This document shows positions 9,384 through 21,364 of a stretch of 64,000 nucleotides of DNA, one piece after another. Position 1 is the stretch's first letter. Each line of letters begins with the position of its first letter. The position numbers and the translations under genes are program-made. Below the pieces are notes generated by a model, which did not search any database, was not told the origin of the DNA, and was given only the letters and a program-made list of their open reading frames with translations. The stretch is from Phoenix dactylifera (Eukaryota > Streptophyta > Magnoliopsida > Arecales > Arecaceae): assembly GCF_009389715.1 (NCBI RefSeq), contig NC_052409.1, positions 4,391,775 to 4,455,774 of the forward strand. The letters are read 5' to 3'.

Positions 9384-12300
9384 GAGGCCGGATCCTAAGA
9401 CAAGCCGAGGGGTCTCCGGTCATTCAACCGCCCTCTTGCTTCGCTGGTGCCCTAAATTTCAGGCGCGCTCGCAAGAACAGAAACAAATCCACCCATTTCT
9501 TTCCCTTTTTTTTCCTCTCCAATCAGGTATGAATTTTCTCTCTCGAATCCAAATTCTCGCGCTTCTCCGCATTCGGAAACCTTTCCATCCCAAGAAAAAT
9601 GGCGTTTTCTGATCTTTTTCTCGCCTCCGATCCTTCGAACCGCCTCAGATCCCACGCTTCCTCGCATCTCTTCTCCGGATTAGGGTTCGAAACATCCTCC
9701 GATCAGCGCCGGGATACCCTCATATCCACCTAATCTCGTCCCGATTTGAGCGTTTCCCTTTTCGGATCTAACCCTAAATCTTCGTTCTGCGTGTTCTCGA
9801 TCTTGTTGGGCGGTCGATTTGGGGCAGTGATGAATCCGCGAGGAAGATATCCTCCCGGCATCGGCAATGGTGGTGGGGGGCACTATGGAGCTAGCCCTAA
9901 TTACTATGGGAGAAATCCCCAGCCGCAGCAGCATTATATTCCGAGGAATCAAGTACAGAGCCAGCAGAATCAGCAATTCCAACAGCTACAGCAGCAGCAA
10001 TGGTTGAGAAGGAATCAAATGGGGAGCAATTCTGGGAACAGTGAAGCAGCAGCAAAATCTGTTCAATCTGATGCCGTTGATTCCAGGTATGAAGAAAGAA
10101 AAATCAGAGCTTTTGTTTAATAACACATTCTTTGTTCGCGATTGTTTTTATATGGAGAAATTGGATCATATTGTTAACCTAGGTTTTCATACGATGTAAG
10201 GATTTGAAGATGTTATCATCACATGTTAGACATCAGCTTGTATGGTAGCTTTGCTGTATCTTTCCTTATCCGGGCATGCCAAATGTCATTAGAAATATGG
10301 GTAGTTGTAAAAATATACTGTAAAGCCAGCTATGAGCATAACCTCTTCAAAGTGAGCATTTTGGTTGCGTATGATAATTTAAATGAAAATTAACGCTGTT
10401 TCTTATTCCCTCTTGACAACTAGACAGTTTTGTAGATGGGGTTAGTAGCTCCAGTATGATTATGTGCAAATATTGGCATGCTGCAGCAACTTAGTTCACT
10501 CAAATTGTCTGTTCTTCACAAGCAAAAGAGCCTGTTAGAATAAACTAAAAAAAATCTCAGAAAGAAGAGAAAAGGGTTTGATGAACTTGGGGGTCCTTCA
10601 TACTCTTTAGGGAAGACAAGTTTCAATGCATAAAATTCCTACATATTTACATCCATTGAACTATAGGTTGAGATTTTGTCTGAAATTCCAAAATGGAAAT
10701 CTAAATTTATGGTTCAGCCTGAATTTTATCTGGAATTAGGGTTCGTTTCTGAGTTTGCTATGAAACTACCTTATACAGCAAACTTTAACGTATATATAGG
10801 TTGGTTCTAGTTATTTTCATTTCTTGGACTTTTAGAGGGGGAAAATATTACTTCTAAAATAATCTTGAACTTTGCAAGCTTTGAGAAAATTTGGCAGCAT
10901 TTTGATGTTAAATTCTTTTCATATTTAGAGTAAAAGTAAATTCTTTTAGATCAACTTGGATTTCCTAGATCTCGAGTTCAAAGTCATTTTTGTTATTCTG
11001 CGTTGGATTGTGAAGGGTGTAGGCATTCTAAACATGACATTTGAAATGATAAATCATATTTTAAAAATGATCTCTAGTTTATTCTTACTGACTGATTCAC
11101 TTTCTTCAGTTTTTTTCTATTTTTAGTTGACTTTGCCTTTAAAAAAATATTTAAAATTTCAACTGGGCTTGCTGAACTGTAGCAAAACTATTGAAGCTTC
11201 CAAACTGAAACTTATTGCTTCCAACTGAATCTGAAAACAAAAGCAAGTTTCCAAGCATTTTTTTTTAGTTTTTTGGATAAAGCTGAGCCTTGCTTTGAAC
11301 CCACTATGTTGTACAGGCATTGCTAACTTCAAATGTCTGTCTCTTATATTTGGTTGTATTGGCTGTTATAATTTTTTATGTCATATTAGCATTATCAAAT
11401 TGACCATGTTTTTTTAACCTTCTTTTGTTATTCTTTCTTTTGATGATTTTAGTTCTCAAGATTGGAAGGCACGGTTGAAGATACCACCACCTGACACACG
11501 TTACATGACTGAGGTATGTACTTCAACTCTGCTATAACATGCCTATGCTGAGAAATTGTACTGGTTGATGTTTTTTGATGCTAGAGAAATTCATGAGTTC
11601 TTATCTATGTGAGCTTTTGCCTCTTTTTTTTCCCCCACAAATCAATATGTTGCTCTCATTTTTGCTGTTCCATTTGCTGAGCCTGATTATTATGTGAATT
11701 TTTTTAAATTTCACTTTTCAGTCATTACATGTCATGTTGCAAGCCATTTAAGTTCTCATATGCCTGTTTATCATTCTTTGGTGTGCTCTATTAGAGGAGA
11801 TTTTGACAGAAGCTGTTTTTTGTATTTAATTGTATATAAGGCATTTAAATTCCATATATGCGAGACCCTCATGTCAAACTTTCTTTGAATTAGAGTTTGA
11901 TGCCCTTAGCTGAAGTTTATTTTGGCAAGCACCTTGACAAGTGACATATTGCTCTTTGTAGTTCAAAATATGTTGTCAATAAGCCTTTCTTTGTCTACAT
12001 GCCTGCCCTACCTCTATTCTCATTAATCTATTATTCACAGAGGTGCCTAAGCCACCTGCTTATTATTTAGGAAATGCTATATGCTTCCCATTTAACTGAC
12101 CAAAAAAGGCACAGGCAACAAAAAGCTAAAAGAAGCTATGCAACACATTTACAAGGTATAAATTTAAAAGCATGGATTTAAAATTAGATTTCTAGTCAAA
12201 CACATGAATTTGACAATATTTGAGTCACTGCACATGGGTTCAGTTCAGTAGTTAGGCAATTCAGATTAGTGGAATCCAACAGCCAGATGCTAGGATCAGG

Positions 12301-15300
12301 ACAAGATGTTGGAATAGGAGGAACAACACTGAGTTGTAACACGTCAAATCCTTGTATTCTTCAGTATTTTCTCATCCTCTTTGGACTAGTTGACCATGGA
12401 ATGGTTAAGGGTTTGTTTTATAAACTTAGCCAAAAAAAAGACATGCAGAATTGGAGTTTCGCTCCAAACCTTGGATGAATTAAAAAGACGACTACAGAGG
12501 ATTTCCATGAAATCATTTTAACATTTCATGAGTATTTGAGGCCTCCATGTTTGAAATTATTTTATATCATATTTCCTTTACCTTAAAGCCCTTCATTAGC
12601 CCAATTTGATGTGTTACCTTATTTGATCATAGTTCAAGCACTTGTAGTGGGTGTTACCAGTAGTACGGCTATCTAAGACACCCACACATCAAGCTTGAAT
12701 GACCATGAGGCCACCTCATGGTGATGGAAGTGGCCAATACACTTCTTCCTGGGAGGACATGCGAGATTTTGAGGGGTGTAGATAAGTTCTTCTCTATCTA
12801 GCTGGTACTGAAGTTTTAATTTGAATGCTGATTTGTTGAGTGCTAATTTCTTCCAATCTTCTGAGCACTGCATGCTGTGTGAAGGTAACCTGAGGGAGAA
12901 AAATGTCTATGAGCAACTATACCATAAGATATTGGAAGAAAGGGGAACCTTATGACATGAAGCTGAAAAATGTTGAGTTTATTCAAGGATTGCATTATAA
13001 TGAAAGATGAGAATAAAAGTTCAAAGGAGGGCAATGTGACTGGGTACAAATGTGTGGGTTATATTGAGATTGCCAAAAAGGGAAGGAATCTGTTGCTTCT
13101 TCTGATGGTTTGAATGATACACACTATCTATTTCTCGTGGGAGGTTACCAGAGGCTTATAAATGCATTGGTCCTCTTAGGCACTAGATCCTGTTTTGTTC
13201 TCTTATATTCCCACAGCTATTCTCCAATTTTCAGTGCCTTGACAATTTTTCTCTCATCCTCTTAACCTGACCACTTCCTGACGTTATTAAGTGCTTGTTA
13301 ATGCTACAAACCACAAATAGTTAACCTGCCATGATAGCCTAGTCGATGTAAAACATTGCTTGTCAATCAACTTAAAGAAAATGTGTTACAGTTTTCATGA
13401 GTATATGTATGACCCACTTAGGAGGTTATCAGCTGTATGTTCCTCTTAATTTGTAAGCAGATTTTTTGTTCTTGTAATTCTTAGATCTAGGAAAGATGGA
13501 ATTATTGTTCGTATTTTCATGGCCAATTTATGTTTAAGTTCTCTTTTGGCCTTTGTTTTGGAATCTGTTGACAGAGGTGTTGTGTATTTTTGATAAAAAA
13601 ATGTACTAATCCTTTTTTTGTGTGTAAAAACTACGGCTTTTTAAATGGTTAGCAGCAATTTGAAACATATAGCTTTCACTTTTTTCTTTTTATTTATTGA
13701 AGGTTGCCAACAATTTATTGTGCCAAGGAAGCTTGAAATGAGGCCCAACTTTTTTTTTTTTATATAATAACAATGATTTTTTTGAAGTCCTTTGCCTCTG
13801 CTTCTAAGCTTGTTCATGGGTGGTCTAAGCATGTTACCGTAGATCTGTTTTTTAAGTCTCTGACTTCTTAGTGGGCTTGTCAATATCCAATTATAAATGA
13901 ATGCTGGGATGACCAAAAGTCATTATAATTAGATCTATTTAAGGTATGTATGTTGTTTTAAGCATGCATGTGGATGAATAATTTACTATATATGTGCAGG
14001 ATGTTACTGCAACTAAAGGAAATGAATTTGAAAGACTATTTTCTGAAGCGGGAGCTGCTTATGGAATATATGAAAAGGGATTTGAGAGACCTTCTCCTAT
14101 TCAGGAAGAAAGCATTCCAATTGCATTAACTGGCAGTGATATCTTGCTAGAGCTAAAAATGGGACTGGGGAAAACAGCTGCTTTTGCATTCCTGCACTGG
14201 AAAAAATTGATCAAGATAGTAATGTCATTCAAGGTTTGCTTTTTGCACTTACGATACCATTGATAAGTTTGCTGTATGACAGTATAACCTGATTGCTTAC
14301 ATTTGATGTACACTACTGTGTTAGATACATCATATCTGCTACCATCATATGTTACCTCTCAGTTTGATTATGCATGTTCTATTTCTTCACTTCTTTGACT
14401 AGTGGAAAATTAATTATGGATGTTCAGTTGCTCTAGTGTGTTACTGCAAATGATTGTATACCTTTATATCTTTTTATTACCTGCTTATGGGTACTTGTGA
14501 TGTTCAGTTTTATATTGGTTCCCACCCGAGAATTAGCACTTCAGACATCACAAGTTTGCAAGGAACTTGGAAAATATTGAAGATTCAAGTATGGTCACAC
14601 TGGAGAACCAGCTTGAAAGATGACATTATGCGCTTATACCAGCCTGTACATCTACTTGTTGGAACCCCAGGTCGCATACTTGATCTTGCGAAGAAAGGTG
14701 TTTGCATTCTGAAGGATTCTTCAATGCTCATTTGGATGAGGTATTAGCTTGCAGCAATTTATTTTAAAGTTTTTGTGTATCAATTTGGTTATTAGTTGTC
14801 TGCATATAATTCATGCGTATCTGTAAGTGTTCATAAATTTGCATGCATTTTCCTTTCTCCCCACCTTTTTAAGAGTTTGCAGCTTGCTATATGACTCTGA
14901 ATCCTTTTCCAAACACATTTGACTACTCTAGGGCGTTCCATGGGACATATGTCTTTGTAATTTACATCCAAATAGTGTAGTATTTCATGATCTTACTATT
15001 ATGAGCTCAGTAAGTTTCAAGTTAATATCGGAGTCGAGTATGTTGACATAAGCTGTGTTCGAGGCCTGGAAACTCTCTTGAACTAATCAATAAATGTATC
15101 AATAGTTAACGTAAATGGCATCTCCTAGCAGTGTGCTACTTAGAACATGGACATGGGGTTTTGCTCTATAATTGTGAGGGATGCTCGAGAGTTTTATAAA
15201 TAATTCAATAATTTTTGTGATTTTTTTTAAATACAGTTTGATTGCATATCATAATTGCATTGCTGATGTGCTGTTTGTTGGCCCTCATGGTGATGGATAG

Positions 15301-18300
15301 GATTGTTGTTGTTGTTTGATCATATGTTTTGCTATATTCGTAATTTCTTATGGTGTTCATTTCATAGTGTGTTTAAGTTAAGAGATTAAAAAGTAAAAAA
15401 GGAGAAAGCTGCCGTTCAAATGTATAATGCATGTATTATGTTTTTCTGGGTTCTGATAACAGATATTTTGTTTTTTGGTCACAGGCAACAAGCTCTATCT
15501 CCAGAGTTTACCCTTCGATAGAACAGCTGATATGTTTTCTTCCTGCAAATCGGCAGATATTAATGTTTTCGGCAACATTTCCTGTAACAGTGAAGCAATT
15601 CAAAGACCGATATCTACCAAACCTTATATAATTAATCTTATGGACGAACTTACTCTAAAGGGAATAACACAATATTATGCTTTGGTAGAAGAAAGACAGA
15701 AGGTTCACTGCCTCAATACCCTTTCTCAAAGGTTTGCTTTTACTATTGCGGTGATCATCCCCTTTTTGATATATATTTTTTCTTTTCTGTGAATACAATG
15801 GATTAATGTCTCCATTTTCCAGCTTCAAATAAACCAGTCCATCATATCTGCAATTCGGTTAATCGGGTAGAACTATTGGGCAAAGAAAATCACAAAGCTT
15901 GGTTATTCCTGCTTCTACATTCATGCTAAGATGTTGCAAGACCATCGAAATCGAGTCTTTCATGACTTCCGAATGGTGCATGCAGGAATCTTGTTGTACA
16001 GTACTGTATCGTTTTCCTGGGACTTCCATGCACCGAATATACAATGTTTAGATGCTGTTAGCTTGTTGAAGCTTTTGTCAGAACTCTGGCTGCCCCTTTA
16101 TATTTTTGTCCCTAATGTTGGAATCTAGTGTTTGATGACTTTTAGAAGTGATCTAAGGTGGCTATAAACATAATCTAAAGAGCTAGGAAGCACAGGCCAA
16201 ATTAGGTTAAAAAGATGATTAGCTAGAGTGATGTCATCCATTAGAGGGTATAGGATTCTTCACCCGGTGGTTTAACTTATCAGAAACAGGCACCCACACA
16301 CACGCTGTTATATTCTATGGAGCGCCTTGATGATGAGAAAGTATATAGGAACTATGAGAATTTCAACGGATACTGAATCAAATGTGAACTTTGCTTCATG
16401 TGAATATAAGGACTCTGAAAGCAGTTCTTCTCTTAAACATATTGGAGTTGAGATTTGGCTAATCTAAAATTAACCAAACAGGATCTTCTTTAGATGCCTT
16501 TAACTTAGACTAAAACTCATTTAAAACTAGCACGACTAACTATCTTACATGACAACGTGAAAAGAAGTATCATGACTGAATAAACACTCCCTAGCTGACC
16601 TTTAAAAGGAAATACCTGAAAATTCAACACAAACTATAAGTATTATTAATAAACCTTTTACCGTAGACTCTTACTAGTTAGGAACTTGGGTCAAACCTTG
16701 ATGGTTACAATACCCTCATTGTTGACCATGTTCCCCAAACTCCGGCTATGCAGTTATAGGATGAACTAGGTTTCTTCATCTATGATTTTTCACATTGTGT
16801 GATCGCATGGAGCTGATTCGCCATTTATTACATGGAAGCATGATAGCCATCAAATATGATACTTTGTAACTTGGTCACAAGTAGGCCTTTGATTGTTCCA
16901 CGAGACTGTGTTGCTTTGCATGCCATCACTCATATAAGGGTTTTAACAAACTGTGTTTACTTTTTTTATCGTCCCTCCTTTCATAATTGTTGCCATCAAA
17001 TTTCTCTTTTAGGGACAAAAATAAATGGCACCAAAAATCCTCATCTGGCTCCTTGAATTGTCAAAACTTTTAAGCTATCTGGGACGAGTTTCCTTCATAG
17101 GTAGTTGATTTGATGAAAATTCTGATATTTCCAAATTAAACTAGCAAATGTGCATGTACAGTGCATGTTTGAGGAAGAGAAGTATAGATATAAACAATGG
17201 AACCGTATTGATCACAAACTGTAAGAAGTGATTTTAAATAAGCAAATGAAAAATTGACAAACAAAATGGGATAGGTCATTGCTACTCTTCATTTGTTACT
17301 CCCATGCAGATATCAAATAATAGGATGCTTTAGAAAAAAGTAAGTAGAAATAATTTGATCGCATAAGCAAACATAGGAAATCATATAATTTAGATAGGGA
17401 GATGTAAAAATCAATGCAGAAAAATGGATGGGTGGTTTTCTCCATGCAGATTTCATATAAGAGGATTTTCTAGAAAAGACAAATAAGAAAAAGGGGAAGT
17501 AAAGAAACTTATGGTTTATGTTGTCCTATAATATCCTTGATGTGGTCCAAGTGGAGAGCTGATCGGCCTACATATTTTTGTTCAAAATGAAGGATCTTTT
17601 CAGTAAAGCTGTTGGTAAATTTTTGATAGAAGTTCTTTTTAAAAATAAAGGGGAAAAAGATATATCTTTAGTGGTAATCCATATTCTTGAGGTACTTGGA
17701 GAGAGGAATGGTCTGAGTAATCATTGCCTACTAGAAATAAGGAGAGCTATTAATTGATTCACCCCCTGTACTTTAATCGAGTTACAATAGGACCCCTCCT
17801 ACTTTAAAAAGCCTCAGACCGGCCCACTAAGTTAGATCTGGCCCTTCCATTCATCTTCTAACTAACATCATTGACAGACATGTTTAAATTACTTAAATTT
17901 CCAAGATGCCCCATGACTGTTATCTTTGCCTCTTTTTCCTCCTAAATCGTTTTCCTCGCCCTCGCCCATGGCTTCGTTGCCAAGGGGCCCCATGCTTAGA
18001 GGAGACACGACCCCTCCCTGTTCTCTTTTTCCAAGTCCCCAACCTTGCCATGGGCTGCCTTTACTTCTCTCCGACTTTACCCCACCACTACCAATGCTGA
18101 CCACTTGATTGCCACGACCTCTACTTGCCTCCTCTTTTGACTCCAGCAGAAATCCCAACCGAATGCCTTTCAGTGTATTGCTACGATGTTTTGAAATCAT
18201 GGAGGATCTTATCATCTCATCCAACTTTATTATTAGTATCTTCTGCTATCAGTTGCTTAAAAGTCTCACAAGGAAGTTGCGTAACCCAAAAAAGGATGGT

Positions 18301-18589
18301 GTATTTGAATATCTTTGTGGCAAATGGCTAACTTATTAAGAATAACAAAGTATATATACTTTCTTGTAACCACCAAGATATGGAATGCTCTGTTCTTGAG
18401 AACAGGAGAGAACTTGCACTCATGGGCAAGACGGGCCGCGATGGGCCTAAACTTGGTGCAGTCAAGGATCAAACAGCTGACCTTGTGTAGGGATGTTGTT
18501 GGAAGCTCTGCAATCAGTGGCAATAGGAGAGAGGAAAGGTGTCATCGAGTGCCTGGTGCACATCTTGTTATTGTGTCCAGTGCCTCTCC

Positions 18590-19370
18590 ATAATGCTTAT
18601 CCAACTCACTCAGCTTCTCTGCCTAGTCTAGCCTCACGAACAGCTCGCTCGTAGAACAATTGGTTGTCGAGATTGACCATCAGCGAGAGGTTGTTGATGT
18701 TCAGGATGGACTACACCACTATCTAATCCTAGGCCTCAGCATATCACCCGATGATGGAGACCTTGTGTGTTGGGGGAGGGGGTGAGGTACTCCCAAAGCT
18801 CCAAGTCGAAGTCTAGTTCATGCCTGTGATGATTTAGGAATGTTGGAGATTCGAAATACTCACTGTCAGCCATCGATCCTCCTTCCGCTTCATGACCACC
18901 ACACAGACTCCAGCTTCGCCTCCATCATCTGCTTTAATGGCCTTTCCTTGACCTTGTCCTCGCCACCCTCTCCTCCCACTGCTACCATTGTCATGTCGCC
19001 CTCTCCCCCAAACAAAAGCTAGTCCTTTGTCCCCTTCACTCATCCTTCCACCTTTGACACCCACATCATTGACCCTCGACCTCAAGTCAACCTCTTTGTT
19101 GACCTCTGCTTTGCTACCCACTGCGACCCCTATGCCCATGTAGAGGCACCTGGAAGCTCGGCTACCTCCTCCATGCCTCCAATCGGCAAGACTAGCCTAG
19201 TCATCACCATCACCAACCTTTTTGATTTTGACGTCTATGACCTCGAGATCACCAAGGTCCTCCCCAACTCCCACCTCCACTGCCTCCTTGTCTCTACTAC
19301 TCTCGAGTCCATTATCATTGTCTAGGACATTGATTTCTCCCTCGACCTATCTGATCGCAAGAAGATCAAG
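18590..19370 (+). pseudogene. BCS1-like AAA-ATPase fragment (ASD/At2g18193 type)
   Basis: Degenerate coding sequence. EQLVVEIDHQREVVDV matches the region before the AAA domain. STFDTHIIDP matches the HPATFDTLAMDP motif. WKLGYLLH, then PPIGKTSLV after a shift, matches the Walker A stretch (YGPPGTGKSSL). FDVYDLEITKV and LLVSTTLESIIIV match the following strands. DIDFSLDLSDRKK matches the Walker B end (EDIDCSLDLSDRKK), with a stop replacing the catalytic glutamate. Stops and shifts occur throughout. The C-terminal half of the AAA domain is missing. It is enclosed by the terminal repeats of the putative Pack-MULE. Confidence 0.72.
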
Positions 19371-19504
19371 TTAGGCCACGAGCCCAAGCCCAATCTGCTA
19401 GTTGCGATGATGTTGGAGGCGGTTGTGGGGTGGGGCATCTTGACAGTGTCACCATGTATGGAGGAGGGATAGTTAGCCTGTTGGGGTGCCCACTCCCTCG
19501 ACCT

Positions 19505-19885
19505 CCTCAAAGACGGCATCGCCACCACCTGCTTCAACTCCTCCTAAGAGCTCTATAATGCATGGTGGCCTCTGGCAAAGAACTCAGGCCATCCGATCCT
19601 CAAGTTATGTTTGATCTCCTCATCGAGGCCTACATTGATTCAGAATAGAACTAGGAAGCCCTAGATGTATTTTATTTGATGAAAGATGCCAACTTTCTTT
19701 AAAGATCGAATCTTGCAACTCTTTGTTGGGTGCCTTCGTGAAATCAAACCAAGTGGAGAAAACTTGGATTTTGTATGCTGAAATTTTTGGATGATGATCC
19801 CATCATCAGTAGTGACCTTCAGTGTTATTTTGGAGGCATTTTTTTAGGAATTTTGGAGATTTTAGATATTCAGGTAACGGTCATG
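19505..19885 (+). pseudogene. Pentatricopeptide-repeat (PPR) protein fragment
   Basis: Several PPR motif pieces can be read with frame changes. PSDPQVMFDLLIEAYIDSE and EALDVFYLMKDANFL form one repeat. IESCNSLLGAFVKSNQVEKT and IPSSVVTFSVILEAFF follow. These fit the helix A/B pattern of PPR proteins, which bind organellar RNA. It is broken by stop codons and sits directly after the AAA-ATPase fragment, in the same orientation, inside the same terminal inverted repeats. Confidence 0.65.
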
Positions 19886-21364
19886 AGTCTTTTAATGAAG
19901 TCCAATTCAAGCTCGGTTCACAAAGATAAATGGAAGGGCCATTCCAAATCAAAAATATAACTTCATGTGTCGGTATGAGACTTTTTGAAGTAGAAGAGGT
20001 CCAAGTGTAACTTCGGCAAAGTACAGGGGCGAAATAGTATTTTTCCCTCGATTTTTTTGAATCATTTTTAGCAATGAGTTAAATGGTTTATTAGTGAGAT
20101 TTAGTGTTTGCTTGGATAATTCTGTGCAATTTAGCAAGATTAACAGGATCGTAGGTCGGGCTAGGCCTGTATTCGCAGAACTCACATGAATACCTATGGA
20201 GGGGGCTGGCCAGATCTCACAGGTCTTTTTTTTCTCCCTGCAAGAATGGGCTGGGAGAGATTCGGCTGAAATGTGCTGGGCCAGGCCTTGTGTTCTGCAA
20301 TACTAGAAATCCTTTTTCCAATCCTGAAGATCTAGCAGGATTATTCAAACAAGCCCTTAGAAGGGAGAGGTTACTGTATGAACATGCTTGTGCTTCTAAA
20401 TTCCTTTGTTATGAGCATGGCTCCTCTTTGTGGGGTTTTTATTGTCAATAATATCTCAATTCTGGAAAGTTCGTTTTTCTTCTAGAGTTTTTGTATGTCT
20501 ATCTGCTCTATTTCATTCAAATTGTCTTCTCATAAAAGCTTTAGGCATCATAACTTGCAGCTTCTTAAAATGGAAGTAGATAACCATGTAACTCATTAAT
20601 TGCATGGTTGTTGGTAACACGTGATTATATGTTCTTGGTGTACAATTTATTTTTTCTTAAGTAGCGTGATGTAATACATGTTAGGTTCTTCTTTTTGCAG
20701 ATCTTTTTACAAGGGGATTGACATTCAAGCTGTTAACGTTGTTATCAACTTCGATTTTCCCAAGAACTCAGAGACATATCTCCACCGGGTAAGGTGTTTA
20801 AACAGAGGCATATCTGTATTTAAACCTACTAGGAAAATGTGGTTTGCTGGTTGAGGTGCCTCAGTTAAACTAAATAAGTTGGTTTTAATCATCCAGTCTT
20901 TTGAGCTTGCTTGTTTATGTAAAGAGGTGCCTCAACTAAATGAAGTACATATTGATTACTTTCCATGTGGACTACTAGCTTGCACCCTTTTATCCCATGG
21001 AATTTATGTGCATACCTGCTTTATGGAAGGTATTCACATATTACTAATTTATGCTTGCTACATTGTGTTCTAAAAGGTCCCTCTGCTTGACATTCTTAGG
21101 TTGGGCGTTCAGGAAGATTTGGTCACCTTGGTTTAGCAGTTAACCTGATCACCTATGAGGATCGTTTCAACTTGTAAGCATGACTCACTTTAGTGGTCCA
21201 GATGCTTGCACCTCCCCCCTCTCTCTCTCTCACACACACCCCCTTTTTATGTGGTGTAATACATGGAAGATGCATTAACTTGCAGGAATAGGATTGAGCA
21301 AGAACTTGGAACTGAGATAAAGCAGATTCCTCCACAGATAGATCAGACTATTTACTGCAGATGA

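Larger units (their letters stand above)
17741..20049. mobile_element. Probable Pack-MULE with captured gene fragments
   Basis: The two ends are long inverted repeats. The left end (about 17741-17870) contains CCCCTGTACTTTAATCGAGT, then GGACCCCTCCTACTTTAAAA and TGGCCCTTCCATTCATCTT. The reverse complement of the right end (about 19930-20049) contains CGCCCCTGTACTTTGCCGAA, then GGACCTCTTCTACTTCAAAA and TGGCCCTTCCATTTATCTT, in the same order and spacing. Terminal repeats of over 100 bp around pieces of unrelated genes are the signature of Mutator-like Pack-MULEs. No transposase is present. I could not find a clean 9-bp target-site duplication, so the exact ends are uncertain. It lies in intron 6 of the helicase relic. 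Confidence 0.62.
9830..21364 (+). pseudogene. DDX6/Dhh1-type DEAD-box RNA helicase (RH6/RH8/RH12-like), decayed
   Basis: Family members are cytoplasmic helicases of P-bodies that link mRNA decapping and translational repression. Exons: 9830-10086, 11453-11513, 14000-14233, 14508-14740, 15485-15731, 15823-about 16000, 20701-20788, 21100-21173 and 21285-21364. Exons 1 and 2 are intact and encode the glycine/glutamine-rich N-terminus and WKARLKIPPPDTRYMTE. Exon 3 keeps the Q motif ([17 protein letters not shown]), but motif I reads LKMGLGKT where AKNGTGKT is expected, and one T is missing after GKTAAF. In exon 4, PTRELAL lies in a shifted frame, while GTPGRILDL is in the other. The DEAD motif at the exon 4/5 border is destroyed. 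SATFPVTVK survives in exon 5, followed by a frameshift at about 15625. Exon 6 has several shifts and a lost donor site. RGID in exon 7 is shifted by one G. Exons 8 and 9 (GRSGRFGHLG to the stop) are intact. It is clearly a pseudogene with retained introns. Intron 6 is expanded to 4.7 kb by an inserted element. Confidence 0.9.

Noticed and set aside
17889-18224. 111-codon minus-strand frame inside the Pack-MULE
   Set aside because: Gly/Ser-rich low-complexity translation of GC-rich DNA, with no domain.
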